64,000 nt of DNA from Petrolisthes cinctipes (GCA_033782935.1 JAWQEG010000166.1:4091001-4155000); one strand, 5' to 3'; positions 18,709 through 29,224 are shown, counted from the stretch's first letter. The notes: generated by a model from the letters alone, not told the origin. Translations and numbers: made by a program.

Positions 18709-19631
18709 AGGGTTGATTTCACAGTGGTATTGGTTTGTTAGCTTCCCAACCAACCACACTTGTAAGGCTTCATTATTTTAGGGTTGATTTCACAGTGGTA
18801 TTGGTTTGTTAGCTTCCCAACCAACCACACTTGTAAGGCTTCATTATTTTAGGGTTGATTTCACAGTGGTATTGGTTTGTTAGCTTCCCAACCAACCACA
18901 CTTGTAAGGCTTCATTATTTTAGGGCTGATTCCACAGTGGTATTGGTTTGTTAGCTTCCCAACCAACCACACTTGTAAGGCTTCATTATTTTAGGGTTGA
19001 TTTCACAGTGGTATTGGTTTGTTAGCTTCCCAACCAACCACACTTGTAAGGCTTCATTATTTTAGGGCTGATTCCACAGTGGTATTGGTTTGTTAGCTTC
19101 CCAACCAACCACACTTGTAAGGCTTCATTATTTTAGGGTTGATTTCACAGTGGTATTGGTTTGTTAGCTTCCCAACCAACCACACTTGTAAGGCTTCATT
19201 ATTTTAGGGTTGATTTCACAGTGGTATTGGTTTGTTAGCTTCCCAACCAACCACACTTGTAAGGTTTCATTATTTTAGGGTTGATTCCACAGTGGTATTG
19301 GTTTGTTAGCTTCCCAACCAACCACACTTGTAAGGCTTCATTATTTTAGGGTTGATTCCACATTGGTATTGGTTTGTTAGCTTCCCAACCATCCACACTT
19401 GTAAGGTTTCATTATTTTAGGGTTGATTCCACAGTGGTATTGGTTTGTTAGCTTTCCAATCAACCACACTTGTAAGGTTTCATTATTTTAGGGTTGATTC
19501 CACAGTGGTATTGGTTTGTTAGCTTCCCAACCAACCACACTTGTAAGGCTTCATTATTTTAGGGTTGATTCCACAGTGATATTGGTTTGTTAGCTTCCCA
19601 ACCAACCACACTTGTAAGGCTTCATTATTTT
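18709..19631 (-). repeat. 71-bp satellite, 13 units
   Basis: Thirteen head-to-tail units of exactly 71 bp, each with AGGGTTGATT, GGTATTGGTTTGTTAGCTTC and ACACTTGTAAGGCTTCATTA. The same unit occurs once at 31845-31917 and about 25 times at 58392-60165, there in the opposite orientation. I use the 58-kb orientation as forward. Confidence 0.95.
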
Positions 19632-19769
19632 CCAAAAGCTGAGTATCCACATTCACAAAATCTATCCAACAGCTAGATAATCAGGATCACTGCATAGTTT
19701 ACTCACCAAATTCATTAAATAAATCACCCATAAGGCATTTATACGGCTAACATTCTTTCGTTTGGCGAA
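19632..19769 (-). repeat. conserved 5' flank of the 71-bp repeat element
   Basis: This is the reverse complement of the sequences at about 31650-31844 and 58270-58391 (shared GGTGAGTAAACTATGCAGTG and GATTTTGTGAATGTGGATAC). It shows that the satellite is part of a larger dispersed element. Confidence 0.8.
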
Positions 19770-19940
19770 AGTAAAGTACAATGAATACTGATAAAAACTA
19801 TTTTAACTTGTGTTGTCAAATGGCGGTGAGCATCGGAGGGAGCGGAAGCCTAATATGTTTTCGGACCAAAGAGGCCTTATTTATTTCATCTTAATAAGTT
19901 TTATCATGATTGCAATACTTATGTGATATTATATAACCTA

Positions 19941-20143
19941 CATTGAATCATATTTTCAATGCAGAGGGATAATACCAGGCCCCTATAAATAATATTAAAC
20001 GAAATATGATTAATATCGTTTGGAGGTTAGGTAAACTCCAGACATCATGTTACCTGCAAACCTGATCATTTCCCTATATTTCACGGATTTTCTTATTATA
20101 CAGGCCTGGTATTATCCCTCTGCATTGAAAATATGATTCAATG
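19941..20143. mobile_element. TA-flanked MITE with 41-bp perfect terminal repeats (203 bp)
   Basis: Both ends start CATTGAATCATATTTTCAAT and match perfectly for 41 bp. TA flanks each side (19939-19940, 20144-20145). The other arm of the inverted duplication has the empty site, confirming a recent precise insertion. It is mariner-like by target site. Confidence 0.9.
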
Positions 20144-20369
20144 TACAGCTCCGGACAGATCAAAGGTCCACACCCCATATACCAGCGACTTGGTTTGTTC
20201 CTCGTCGGATCTGGTAACAGTTGCAGGTGGAGGGAGGGGGGATGTTAGTGGGAGAGGTGGAGAGAAATGTGGGCGGGGCTATATATGAGGTAATGTAGAG
20301 AAGACGTGTGTCAGGAGGAATGAATGAAGCATACACTGTGAACGGTATCGAATCACCAACAGTTTAAAG

Positions 20370-20798
20370 CAGGGTTCTTCAAACTTTTTCAGTCGTGACC
20401 CAGTTTTTACTATGACAACATTCTCGCGACCCATAGCCTACAGAAAGATCTTTTACAAATGACCAGAATTATCAACCTAAGAAAATACAAGGCTAGAAAC
20501 TGAAACGCAATAATTATGATTAAAAGGAATTCTAACCAGAATTATGAACACTGCCTCACCTACCCCTCTCTCTCTCATTCTCTCTCAAGAAGGCTATTAT
20601 TTGTGCAATGATTTTGTTTTATTGATAATTAAATATATGAATATTCGATTATAAAAATATGTTAGGTGGATTCATGTATGAACTTCATATTCATTTTATT
20701 GTCACGAACATTATTATTCTATCTTATTCATGTATTTATTTGTGTGAGCCTGCGACCCAGTTTGGAGGAATTCGGGACCCGTAATTTGAAGAACCCTT
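20370..20798. mobile_element. hAT-like MITE, copy 1 (429 bp)
   Basis: Inverted ends AGGGTTCTTCAAA and TTTGAAGAACCCT are flanked by the 8-bp duplication GTTTAAAG (20362-20369, 20799-20806). The subterminal parts share GACCCAGTTT-type sequences. It is non-coding. The partner lies in the other arm at 22691-23113. Confidence 0.75.
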
Positions 20799-21074
20799 GT
20801 TTAAAGAAGTGAATACTGCATTAACGTAGGTGGTTATAGGAGAGAAGAAATGTGATGATTTGAGGCAAGGGTGAGGGGGAAGAGGGCAAGAAAAATGAAG
20901 GTGATTAGTTGAAAAGTAATAACAAACAGATATAATTAGAATATCTGTTACATTACATCCTTTAAATAAAGGCACTGTCTTTTGTTCACCATCGTAGTGG
21001 GATAGACTACTGAATATATATTATCCTTTGGATATTAGACAGCTATCCCTGTATTCCTTTTATCCCTCGTGCTT

Positions 21075-21248
21075 ACCCCGTAGGGGGGTATTGCCTGTAA
21101 TGATGTGGGCAATACTTTAAGGGTTTTGGCGCCCCTTCGGCCCAAGCCACTAGCTTATATTTCTTCAACTGTCCCTCCTTTCTTCCTATTTCATTCTTGC
21201 TTGCTGTCACACCTCTCTATCACCTTTTCCTGGTGCTATATGACCTAT
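21075..21248 (+). mobile_element. CCCCGTAGGGG SINE, copy 2 (3' truncated)
   Basis: It begins ACCCCGTAGGGGGGTATTGC, preceded by CCCTCGTGCTT, and stops at GCTATATGACCT without the usual 3' tail. The missing 3' end coincides with the inner breakpoint of the inverted duplication. Confidence 0.85.
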
Positions 21249-21479
21249 AAGTAACTTAAAAAGAAAGATATAATATATTTCTCTTTCCTGCAAATGGGTT
21301 TAACAAGTTAACATTCTGACTAGCAACAAACTAGCAAATGGCAATGCATGAAACCTATAGTCCTTCAGTTTTATGAAGGCGAAATGCTGTGGCTGGGATA
21401 ATAATGCGTATCTGCCAACACTTTAATTCTAAATAATTCATATATCTTTCCCCATAAATCTCTAGTTGTTTTCTAAATT
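21249..21479. other. spacer between the inverted arms, left part
   Basis: Unrecognised AT-rich sequence. The spacer between the two arms runs from 21249 to 22240 and carries one complete SINE copy. Confidence 0.5.
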
Positions 21480-21492
21480 CTCTACATATTGA

Positions 21493-21703
21493 CCCCGTAG
21501 GGGAGTATTGTCTGCATAAGTGATGTGGGAAATACTTTAAAGGTTTTGGCGCCCCTTCGGCCCCAGCCACTAGCTTTTAGTTTTTCAACTACCACCCTTT
21601 TCTTTCAATTTCCTTCCTTCTTGCTGTCTCGCCTCTCTATCACCGTTTTCTGGCGCTATATGACCTCGCTGTTGCGGCGCCTAATATCAATCAATCAATC
21701 AAC
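21493..21703 (+). mobile_element. CCCCGTAGGGG SINE, copy 3 (complete)
   Basis: A 211-bp copy with a 13-bp perfect target duplication CTCTACATATTGA (21480-21492, 21704-21716) and a short 3' tail of (ATCA)n. Long target duplications of this kind mean mobilisation by LINE machinery. The 5' end can fold as CCCC-GTA-GGGG. I do not see tRNA A and B boxes, so the head may derive from another RNA. Confidence 0.85.
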
Positions 21704-21716
21704 CTCTACATATTGA

Positions 21717-22198
21717 GAACCAAAATGCGATCAACAACATAATCTCAGCCGCAGTTTTTCGAATCATATAATTGGACTATAAGTGATAAGGGAGAAAGGC
21801 CTATGTCATTAAAACTTTTTAAGAACGAATGAGAAGGTTAAAAATATGAGAAAGAAAAGATAAACGGTAAGAAAGGAGGGAAGGGCAAGCGAGAGAGGGA
21901 TAAGACAGTAGGGAGTATGTGTAAGGTTGCAAGTTACTTGAGAGATACTGTAATATATATAGCCTATGCATAAAATTAGACCAAGTTTATTGAAAACGCC
22001 ATATAGCGGCGCCTATTTAAGTTTAACATCGATTATTTTTAAGGAAATGCATATTTAGAAGAAAAAATCCTGGTAAATAGCTTAATGAATTTGTTGACAA
22101 ATATGATTATTAAAAAAGTTAGAAAATTAAACCGTTTTCTGCCGAAAAAGAAAACAAAACAGATGGGCTTGGGAGAAGGTGATAAATAGGGTGGACTA
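21717..22198. other. spacer between the inverted arms, right part
   Basis: AT-rich with purine-rich patches; no coding or RNA feature recognised. Confidence 0.5.
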
Positions 22199-22212
22199 CA
22201 AGCACGAGGGAT

Positions 22213-22411
22213 TTGATTGATATTAGGTGGCGCAACAGCGAGGTCATTTAGCACCAGGAATAGGTGATAGAGAGGTGTGACAGCAAGCAAGAATGAAATT
22301 GGAAGAAAGGAGGGACAGTTGAAGAAATATAAGCTAGTGGCTTGGGCCGAAGGGGCGCCAAAACCCTTAAAGTATTGCCCACATCATTACAGGCAATACC
22401 CCCCTACGGGG
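22213..22411 (-). mobile_element. CCCCGTAGGGG SINE, copy 4 (complete)
   Basis: A 199-bp minus-strand copy bracketed by the 14-bp duplication CAAGCACGAGGGAT (22199-22212, 22412-22425). It corresponds to the truncated copy at 21075-21248 in the other arm. Confidence 0.85.
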
Positions 22412-23516
22412 CAAGCACGAGGGATAAAAGGAATACAGGGATAGCTGTCTAATATCCAAAGGATAATATATATTCAGTAGTCTATCCCACTACGATGGTG
22501 AACAAAAGACAGTGCCTTTATTTAAAGGATATAATGTAACAGATATTCTAATTATATTTGTTTGTTATTACTTTTCAACTAATCACCTTCACTTGTCTTA
22601 CCCTCTTCCCCCTCACCCTCGCCTCAAATCATCACATTTCTTCTCTCCTATATCCACCTACGTTAATGCAGTATGCACTTCTTTAAACCCGGATTTTTCA
22701 AACTATGGGTCCCGAATTCCTCCAAACTGGGTCGCAGGCTCACAAAAATAAATACATGAATAAAATAGAATAATAATGTTCGTGACAGTAAAATAAATAT
22801 GAAGTTCATACATGAATCCAACTAACATATTTTTATAATCGAATATTCATATATTTAATTATCAATAAAACAAAATCATTGCACAAATAATAGCCTTCTT
22901 GAGAGAGAATGAGAGAGAGAGGGAGGGGTAGGTGAGGCAGTGTTCATAATTCTGGTTAGAATTCCTTTTAATCATAAATATTAAGTTTCAGTTTCTGGCC
23001 TTGTATTTTCTTTGGTTGATAATTCTGATCATTTGTAAAAGATCTTTCTGTATGGGTCGCGAGAATGTCATAGTAAAAACTGGGTCACGACTGAAAAAGT
23101 TTAAAGAACCCTGCTTTATACTATTGGTGATTCGATACCGTTCACAGTGTATGCTTCATTCATTCCTCCTGACACACGTCTCTCTACCTGATCATTCGTT
23201 ACCCTCCTATATAGCTCCGCCCACATTTCTCTCCTCTCCCTCTAACATCCCCCCTCCCTCCACCTGCAACTGTTACCAGATCCAATGAGGCCCAAAACAA
23301 GTCGCTGATGGATGGGGTGTGGACCATTGATCTGTCCGGAGCTGTACGTTATATAACATCACATAAATATTGCAATCATGATAAAACTTATTAAGATGAA
23401 ATAAATAAGGCCTCTTTGGTCCGAAAACATATTAGGCTTCCACTCCCTCCGATGCTCACCGCCATTTGACAACACAAGTTAAAATAGTTTTTATCAGTAT
23501 TCATTGTACTTTACTG
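22241..23516 (-). repeat. right arm of large inverted duplication
   Basis: Reverse complement of 19770-21248 without the 203-bp MITE. The outer end is at the shared GTACTTTACT sequence (to about 23516). Confidence 0.85.
22691..23113. mobile_element. hAT-like MITE, copy 2
   Basis: The inverted-arm partner of 20370-20798. The flanks CTTTAAAC (22683-22690) and CTTTATAC (23114-23121) match at 7 of 8 positions. Confidence 0.7.
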
Positions 23517-23631
23517 AGATCACACACAGCATACTTTATAGAACAAAATATACTCAAAATTATATTTTATATCTCTGGTGTAAGTTAATGCTATACGTCG
23601 CGATACACCCTGTATATTTTTTTTCCTGGAA

Positions 23632-24013
23632 GGGGGAAGGGAGGGATATGGGGAGGGAAAGAGAAAGGTAAGGGAGGGAAAGAGAAAGGTAAGGGAGGGA
23701 AAGAGAAAGGATAAGGAAGGGAAAGAGAAAGGTAAGGGAAGAAAAGGGAGGGGAAAGGTAAGGGAGGGAAAGAGAAATGATAAGGGAGGGAAAGAGAAAG
23801 GATAAGGGAGGGAAAGAGAAATTATAATGGAGGGAAAGAGAAAGGAGAAGGGAGGAAAAGGGAGGGGTATGGGGAAGGGAAGAGAAAGATAAGGGAGGAA
23901 AAGGGAGGGATATGGGGAAGGGAAGAGAAAGGTAAGGGAGGAAAAGGGAGGGGAATAGAAAGGTAAGGGAGGGATATGGGGAGGGGAATAGAAAGGTAAG
24001 GGAGGAAAAGGGA
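23632..24013. repeat. purine-rich minisatellite, block 1
   Basis: Degenerate units built from GGGAGGGAAAGAGAAAGGTAA and GGGAGGGATATGGGGA. The array resumes at 26956-27456 after a LINE insertion. One strand is almost free of pyrimidines, so triplex or G-rich structures are possible. Confidence 0.9.
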
Positions 24014-24020
24014 GGAATCT

Positions 24021-25582
24021 ATGAGACGTGTCCAAAAACAGGCCATACAACGCTGGAGGGAAGAACTAAGGACCAGGCTCGGTGGCCAGTCAGTGAGCAG
24101 TAAGGAGTGGTGGAGCGGAGTGAAGCAACAACAAGGCCTCTCCGCTGACAATACCATCCCACCGCTCACCAGGACTGACAGATCGGTGGCTGTGCGCAAC
24201 AAGGACAAGGTCGATCTGTTAGCGGCACACTTCTCCTCCAAGATGACTGTGCCAGACCCTTCACGCGCCCCTCCGATGATTCCACCTCTCACCGGGGCCA
24301 CCCTGGAGGCCCTTACAGTCACAGTGGAGGAGGTGAGGTACCTGCTGCTGCAGACTGACCCCAACAAGGCTCTGGGATCTGACAGCATCAATCCTCACCT
24401 GCTGAAAAGATGTGCCACCCAGCTTGCCTTACCTCTGACGACCCTCTTCAACAACATCTTATCCTCATCCAAGTGGCCAACACAGTGGAAAGAGGCGAGA
24501 GTCGTGGCTGTACATAAGAAGAACTCCAAACAGAACCCAAAAAACTACCGCCCAATATCCCTTCTCTCCATTATAGGGAAAATCCTGGAGTCCCTCATCA
24601 CCACCAAAATCACCACATTCCTCGAAGCTCACCATCTCCTCAGCTCCAAGCAATTTGGCTTCAGGCAGGGCCGATCAGCTGCTGACTTGCTTCTCCTGCA
24701 GTCTGCCTCATGGAACCATGCGCTGGACAGAGGGATGGACACCTTTGTAGTGGCACTAGACATCGCCGGTGCCTTAGACAGGGTGTGGCACCAAGGCTTC
24801 ACTGCCAAGCTGAGGAGCCTAGGTGTGAGTGGAACGCTACTTCAACTCATCGAGGACTACCTACAGCATAGAGTCCTGTAAGTGGTAGTCAATGGACACA
24901 CATCCAGCCAACAACCAATTAATGCCAGTGTGCCCCTGGGCAGCGTCCTTGGGCCTCTCTTATGGAATGTCTATTTCAATGACCTTCTCCAGCTTATTAC
25001 AGAGGCCCAGGCGTATGCTGACGACTGCACCCTTGCCTTCTCCTGTGATAGACACGACTGGCAGGGAACAATCCACCGCATCAACCAGGCACTGGAGAAT
25101 ATTATCGCATGGAGCAATCATTGGCAGGTCATCCTAGCACCGGACAAGACTCAAGTAATGCTCATCTCCCGCAGGCAAGACATCAACACCCTGCCTGCAC
25201 CAGAGATACAGCTGGAGGGAAGACTACTACCACTCCAAGACTCCATCTCCATCCTAGGAGTGGAAATCGATTCTGGCTTGTCCTACACCAGCCATGCCAA
25301 GAAAGTAGCCAAGAACGCAGCATGGAAACTAAGCTGTGTACGGCGCATCTCCCATTTCCTGGACGCCAAGGGGGTTGAAGTGCTGTACAAGGCACAGGTG
25401 TGACCCCTCATGGAGTACTCCCCGCTCACCTGGTCCTCCTGCCCACCTTCATATTTGGCCACACTGGATCGCGTCCAGAGAAGAGCACAGCGACTGGTGC
25501 AGATCAGAGCACACCCACATGCGTTCAGCCAGCTCCAGCCCCTCCAGCAGCATAGGGACGTGGCGGGCCTGAGTGTTATGTA
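24021..25582 (+). pseudogene. LINE reverse transcriptase with two in-frame stops
   Basis: The frame encodes the RT core: KALGSDSINPHLLKRC, NPKNYRPISLLSIIGKILES, SSKQFGFRQGRSAADLL, DIAGALDRVWHQG and the catalytic YADD in QAYADDCTLAFSC, then thumb sequences SISILGVEIDSGLSYTSHAK. Stops in the same frame occur at 24879-24881 (TAA) and 25401-25403 (TGA), after which the tail continues (SPLTWSSCPPSYLATLDRVQ). Two usually conserved residues are changed: VPLGS for VPQGS, and GALDRVWH for the usual AFDRVWH. The copy is inactive. The protein continues after the inserted transposon. Confidence 0.85.
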
Positions 25583-26521
25583 CACTCTCCCAAAAAAGTA
25601 TCGGCATTAAAACGAATGAACGAAAACGACAATAAATGTAGTATTATAGTACATTGCTTTGAAACCTTATAAATAGTGGTATTCCTGCCGATCAGTAGCC
25701 AATTATGCATATTCGTATTGCTTCATGAGTCAGAGAAACTATAGTGGATACAAATCGAAACACATTCGCATTTCTTTACCTATTACAGAAATTTCAAATA
25801 TTATCTTAAGATTTGCTCCTCTCTAATGCTGAAAACTCTGCTAATCCACACTGTAGTTGCCGAATGATATACAACGTATCTTTCTTTTTATTTATCTTAT
25901 TTTATTTTTACTTTTTTTTTTATATACCACTACCTCGGGACAGGAGACCGTCAGTCGTGGCCTGAGACTGAGGCCCCGAGATTATCGAGTGAAGCTTTGA
26001 GGTGTTGGTTTCTTCACATGTTTGTTTATACACGTCACTTTCTGGAGAGGACAATGTCTGATTGTGTTACTTTACAAAATCTTATTTAGAAGTATGAGAA
26101 GAAAAAGCATAAGCCTACTTGATCCTACCCTATGCTATAACTGCATTATATTTAAGACAAAATACTACAGTTACAGCGAATCTACTCAAAGATTCCTTTT
26201 TGGTTAAAATCCGATTTGGTAACTTTATTCTCTGGGTTATCATTCTCATTATATTCAATAATTCAGTAAATTCCCCCTCCCCCCAAACCATCAATCATTA
26301 AATCCACATAACGTATATCTGTAAAAATGAAGTCACAACTCTTACTCCACGACTTGCCTAATGCATGAATTATGTATGCTAGAGGATTTCACGTTAGTAC
26401 AGAAATGAGAGTCAACTCATTGCCAGCAGGAATACCAACCCCACAGTACAGTCATACATGTAGCTTCCATCTTTTCTCAGCAAGATCTAGCAACAAATGC
26501 CGATACTTTTTTGGGAGAGTG
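25583..26521. mobile_element. Tc1/mariner-like non-autonomous element (939 bp)
   Basis: Perfect 26-bp inverted ends beginning CACTCTCCCAAAAAAGTATC are flanked by TA (25581-25582, 26522-26523). No transposase is recognised inside. Removing the element and one TA rejoins the LINE frame (LSVMY then KTHHLC), so the insertion is younger than the LINE. Confidence 0.9.
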
Positions 26522-26523
26522 TA

Positions 26524-26791
26524 CAAGACTCACCATCTCTGCATGCCACACCTGGCAGCACTCAGACTCCCATCCCCTCCGCCACCCAGCTACGCCACCC
26601 GCTTGGCTCCCTACAGAGAGGAGCAGGTGCTGGTGCCCTTCTCCCAGACAGAACATCACCTGCGGTCCTTCCTGCACCGTTACGACCGTCTGTGGAATGA
26701 AATGGTCCGCCACACCGACCTCCACCACAGTGACTCCCTCCACAACTTTAAACGGGGAGTGCATACCTGGGTGAGCACCAAACCCAGGTAA
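26524..26791 (+). pseudogene. LINE C-terminal tail beyond the transposon
   Basis: This continues the RT polyprotein after the DNA transposon: KTHHLCMPHLAALRLP, then APYREEQVLVPFSQTEHHLR and FLHRYDRLWNEMV, ending at a stop at 26791. This is a normal LINE C-terminal pattern (R...Y..SF..R....WN). A non-coding 3' end of about 160 bp and an A-rich tail follow. Confidence 0.75.
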
Positions 26792-26955
26792 TAAATATAA
26801 CACATTGTAATTCAAATAGATTGTTAATGACCTTTGTATTATGCTGTAAAATGCTTGTACCTCACAGCTATAGATAGCTGTAGCCTCAACCCTACAGCTT
26901 TAGCTGATGTAACTCTGTAATGATAATGTTTAAGTAAAAAGAAATAAAAAATAAA

Positions 26956-27456
26956 ATATGGGGAAGGGAAGAGAAAAGTAAGGGAGGAAAGAGGAGGGAT
27001 ATGGGGAAGGGAAGAGAAAGGTAAGGGAGGGAAAGAGGATAGTTAGGGAGGAAAGAGGAGGGATATGGGGAGAGAAAGAGAAAGGTAAGGGAGGCAAAGG
27101 GAGGGATATGGGGAAGGGAAGAGAAAGGTAAGGGAGGGAAAGAAGATAGTTAGGGAGGAAAAGGGAGGGATATAGGGAGAAGATAAAGATAAGGGAGGAA
27201 TATAGGGAAGGGTAGAGAAAGGTAAGGGAGGAAAAGGGAGGGAAATGGGGAGGGAAATAGAAAGGTAAGGGAGGAAAAGGGAGGGATATGGGGAGGAAAA
27301 GAGAAAGGTAAGGGAGGGATATGGAGAGGAAAAGAAAGGTAAGGGAGGAAAAGGGAGGGATATGGGGAGGGAAAGAGAAAGGTAAGGGAGGAAAAGGGAG
27401 GGATATGGGGAAGGGAAGAGAAAGGTAAGGGAGGAAAAGGGAGGGATATGGGGAGG
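26956..27456. repeat. purine-rich minisatellite, block 2
   Basis: Continuation of 23632-24013, with units such as GGGAGGATATGGGGAAGGGA and GAGAAAGGTAAGGGAGGAAA. Confidence 0.9.
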
Positions 27457-27471
27457 TTTAGTGGTGTGTGA

Positions 27472-27473
<2 letters not shown>

Positions 27474-27513
<40 letters not shown>

Positions 27514-27523
27514 GAAAGTAAAC

Positions 27524-27571
<48 letters not shown>

Positions 27572-27630
27572 TTGGAAAGTGAACATATGAGGAAATGGAG
27601 CGAGATTTTTAAGAGAGAGAGAGAGAGAGA
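27474..27630. repeat. (GA)n tracts
   Basis: Three GA tracts separated by related AAAAGGTGGAAAGTAAACAT-type spacers. Confidence 0.9.
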
Positions 27631-27659
27631 CTAGACATGGGGTTTAGGCGATATTTTGA

Positions 27660-27661
27660 GC

Positions 27662-27690
<29 letters not shown>
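27660..27690. repeat. (ATT)n microsatellite
   Basis: About ten perfect ATT units. Confidence 0.9.
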
Positions 27691-27692
<2 letters not shown>

Positions 27693-27819
27693 TCACTTTC
27701 TATTCCGTTTGCATTCCCCTTGTATTCAGCGTTGCATCCGTGTATTCACTTGGCATTCCATCTATATTCGCTTTGTATTCCTTCCCCACCATCCATCTCC
27801 TTACCCATTCCGGTGAGGA

Positions 27820-27965
27820 TGGAGGGGGGAGGGGGTTTAGACGGTTGGGGGTAGGTGTGGAGGGGGGGAGGGAGGGAGTGAAGGGGAAGTGTGAGGGGAA
27901 GGGGTAGGTGTGGAGGGAGGGGGGGGAGGGAGGGAGTGAAGGGGAAGTGTGGGAGGAAGGGGAAG
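27820..27965. repeat. G-rich minisatellite
   Basis: Two related copies of a G-rich block (GGGGTAGGTGTGGAGGG, GGAGGGAGTGAAGGGGAAGT). Many G3+ runs make quadruplex formation plausible. Confidence 0.75.
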
Positions 27966-28029
27966 GTGACTGTAAATTTCCATGGGAGAGATTTTAACTT
28001 CAGAACAGACTCTACTTACTACTACTGTA

Positions 28030-28728
28030 TTCAAAGTGTGTGTGTGTGTGTTGTATTCAAAGTGTGTGTGTGTTGTATTCAAAGTGTGTGTGTGTGTTGT
28101 ATTCAAAGTGTGTGTGTGTGTTGTATTCAAAGTGTGTGTGTGTGTGTGTTGTATTCAAAGTCTGTGTGTGTTGTATTCAAAGTGTGTGTGTGTGTTGTAT
28201 TCAAAGTGTGTGTGTGTGTGTGTTGTATTCAAAGTGTGTGTGTGTGTGTGTTGTATTCAAAGTGTGTGTGTGTGTTGTATTCAAAGTGTGTGTGTGTGTT
28301 GTATTCAAAGTGTGTGTGTGTGTGTTGTATTCAAAGTGTGTGTGTGTTGTATTCAAAGTGTGTGTGTGTGTTGTATTCAAAGTGTGTGTGTGTGTTGTAT
28401 TCAAAGTGTGTGTGTGTGTGTGTGTTGTATTCAAAGTGTGTGTGTGTGTTGTATTCAAAGTGTGTGTGTGTGTTGTATTCAAAGTGTGTGTGTGTGTTGT
28501 ATTCAAAGTGTGTGTGTGTGTGTTGTATTCAAAGTGTGTGTGTGTGTGTTGTATTCAAAGTGCGTGTGTGTGTTGTATTCAAAGTGTGTGTGTGTGTTGT
28601 ATTCAAAGTGTGTGTGTGTGTGTGTTGTATTCAAAGTGTGTGTGTGTGTTGTATTCAAAGTGTGTGTGTGTTGTATTCAAAGTGTGTGTGTGTTGTATTC
28701 AAAGTGTGTGTGTGTTGTAATCAAAGTG
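28030..28728. repeat. (GT)n TATTCAAA minisatellite, about 28 units
   Basis: Units of about 20-30 bp, each TGTATTCAAAG followed by (TG)5-9. The CVCVVFK/CCIQS-type open frames over it are artefacts of the repeat. Confidence 0.95.
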
Positions 28729-28792
28729 TGATAATTAATAATGTTCTTTATAATAAATAATGAATCCCCTGTAAAATATGTAAAAACTCCTG

Positions 28793-28893
28793 ATTCTCTC
28801 TCTCTCTCTCATCCCTCATTCTTTCATCCCCCATTCCTATATCCTTCATTCCTTCATTCTTCATTCCTTCATCCCTCATTCCTTCATCCTTCA

Positions 28894-28957
<64 letters not shown>
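28793..28957. repeat. (CT)n and CATTCCTTCATCC repeats
   Basis: CT tracts at 28795-28811 and 28895-28957 flank degenerate CATTCCTTCATCCCT units. Confidence 0.9.
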
Positions 28958-28959
<2 letters not shown>

Positions 28960-29111
28960 CTCATTCCTTCATCCCTCATTTCCTCTTGTCACATAAAAAT
29001 TCCTTCTACTTCTTTACCTTTCCCCTCCATTCTCTCTCTCTTCTCTTCTCACCCTCGTCTCTCTTTACTTTCGACTCGCTGCTTTTAATATTCCTTTCTC
29101 CTTTCCTCCCC

Positions 29112-29137
29112 TTCGTTCGGTTCGGTTCGGTTCGGTT
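29112..29137. repeat. short (TTCGG)n
   Basis: Four to five units of TTCGG. Confidence 0.8.
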
Positions 29138-29158
29138 GCTTACGGGTTACTGAGCTTT

Positions 29159-29161
<3 letters not shown>

Positions 29162-29194
<33 letters not shown>

Positions 29195-29224
29195 TTATAG
29201 ATCGAGAGAGAGTGTGTGTGTGTT
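29162..29224. repeat. (GA)n and (GT)n
   Basis: GA tract of about 28 bp, then a short GA and GT tract leading into the SINE. Confidence 0.9.

Larger units (their letters stand above)
19770..21248 (+). repeat. left arm of large inverted duplication
   Basis: This arm matches the reverse complement of 22241-23516 at roughly 90 percent or better by eye, apart from a 203-bp MITE present only here. It ends abruptly inside a SINE at 21248. It contains a hAT-like MITE and no recognised gene. Confidence 0.85.
24014..26955 (+). mobile_element. 5'-truncated LINE inserted into purine minisatellite
   Basis: LINE sequence lies between two blocks of the same minisatellite and ends in an A-rich tail (AAATAAAAAATAAAAT near 26955). 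It is itself interrupted by a TA-flanked DNA transposon (25583-26521). The 5' end is missing: the copy starts in the linker between endonuclease and RT. Confidence 0.85.

Noticed and set aside
18709..19631. Possible CRISPR array
   Set aside because: The 71-bp units are directly adjacent without unique spacers and the context is eukaryotic; it is a satellite. The same holds for 53111-53410 and 58392-60165.
20736..22751. Matching open frames of about 79 codons in both arms of the inverted duplication
   Set aside because: They overlap the hAT-like MITE end and match because the arms are duplicates; no domain or start context supports a gene.
23520..24391. Minus-strand open frames rich in Phe, Pro, Leu and Ser
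   Set aside because: They translate the purine-rich minisatellite (and its extension antisense to a LINE RT). The repeated FPSPYPSLF pattern is a repeat artefact.
25583..26521. Transposase gene inside the 939-bp Tc1/mariner-like element
   Set aside because: Only short frames are open and none shows DDE/D transposase motifs; I treat it as non-autonomous.
27891..28760. Long open frames of about 225-290 codons rich in Cys, Val and Ile
   Set aside because: They are translations of the TGTATTCAAAG-(TG)n minisatellite in all frames; there is no protein-like composition and the same happens on both strands.
29112..29137. TTCGG repeat as a telomere variant
   Set aside because: Four to five units only, with no neighbouring telomeric sequence.
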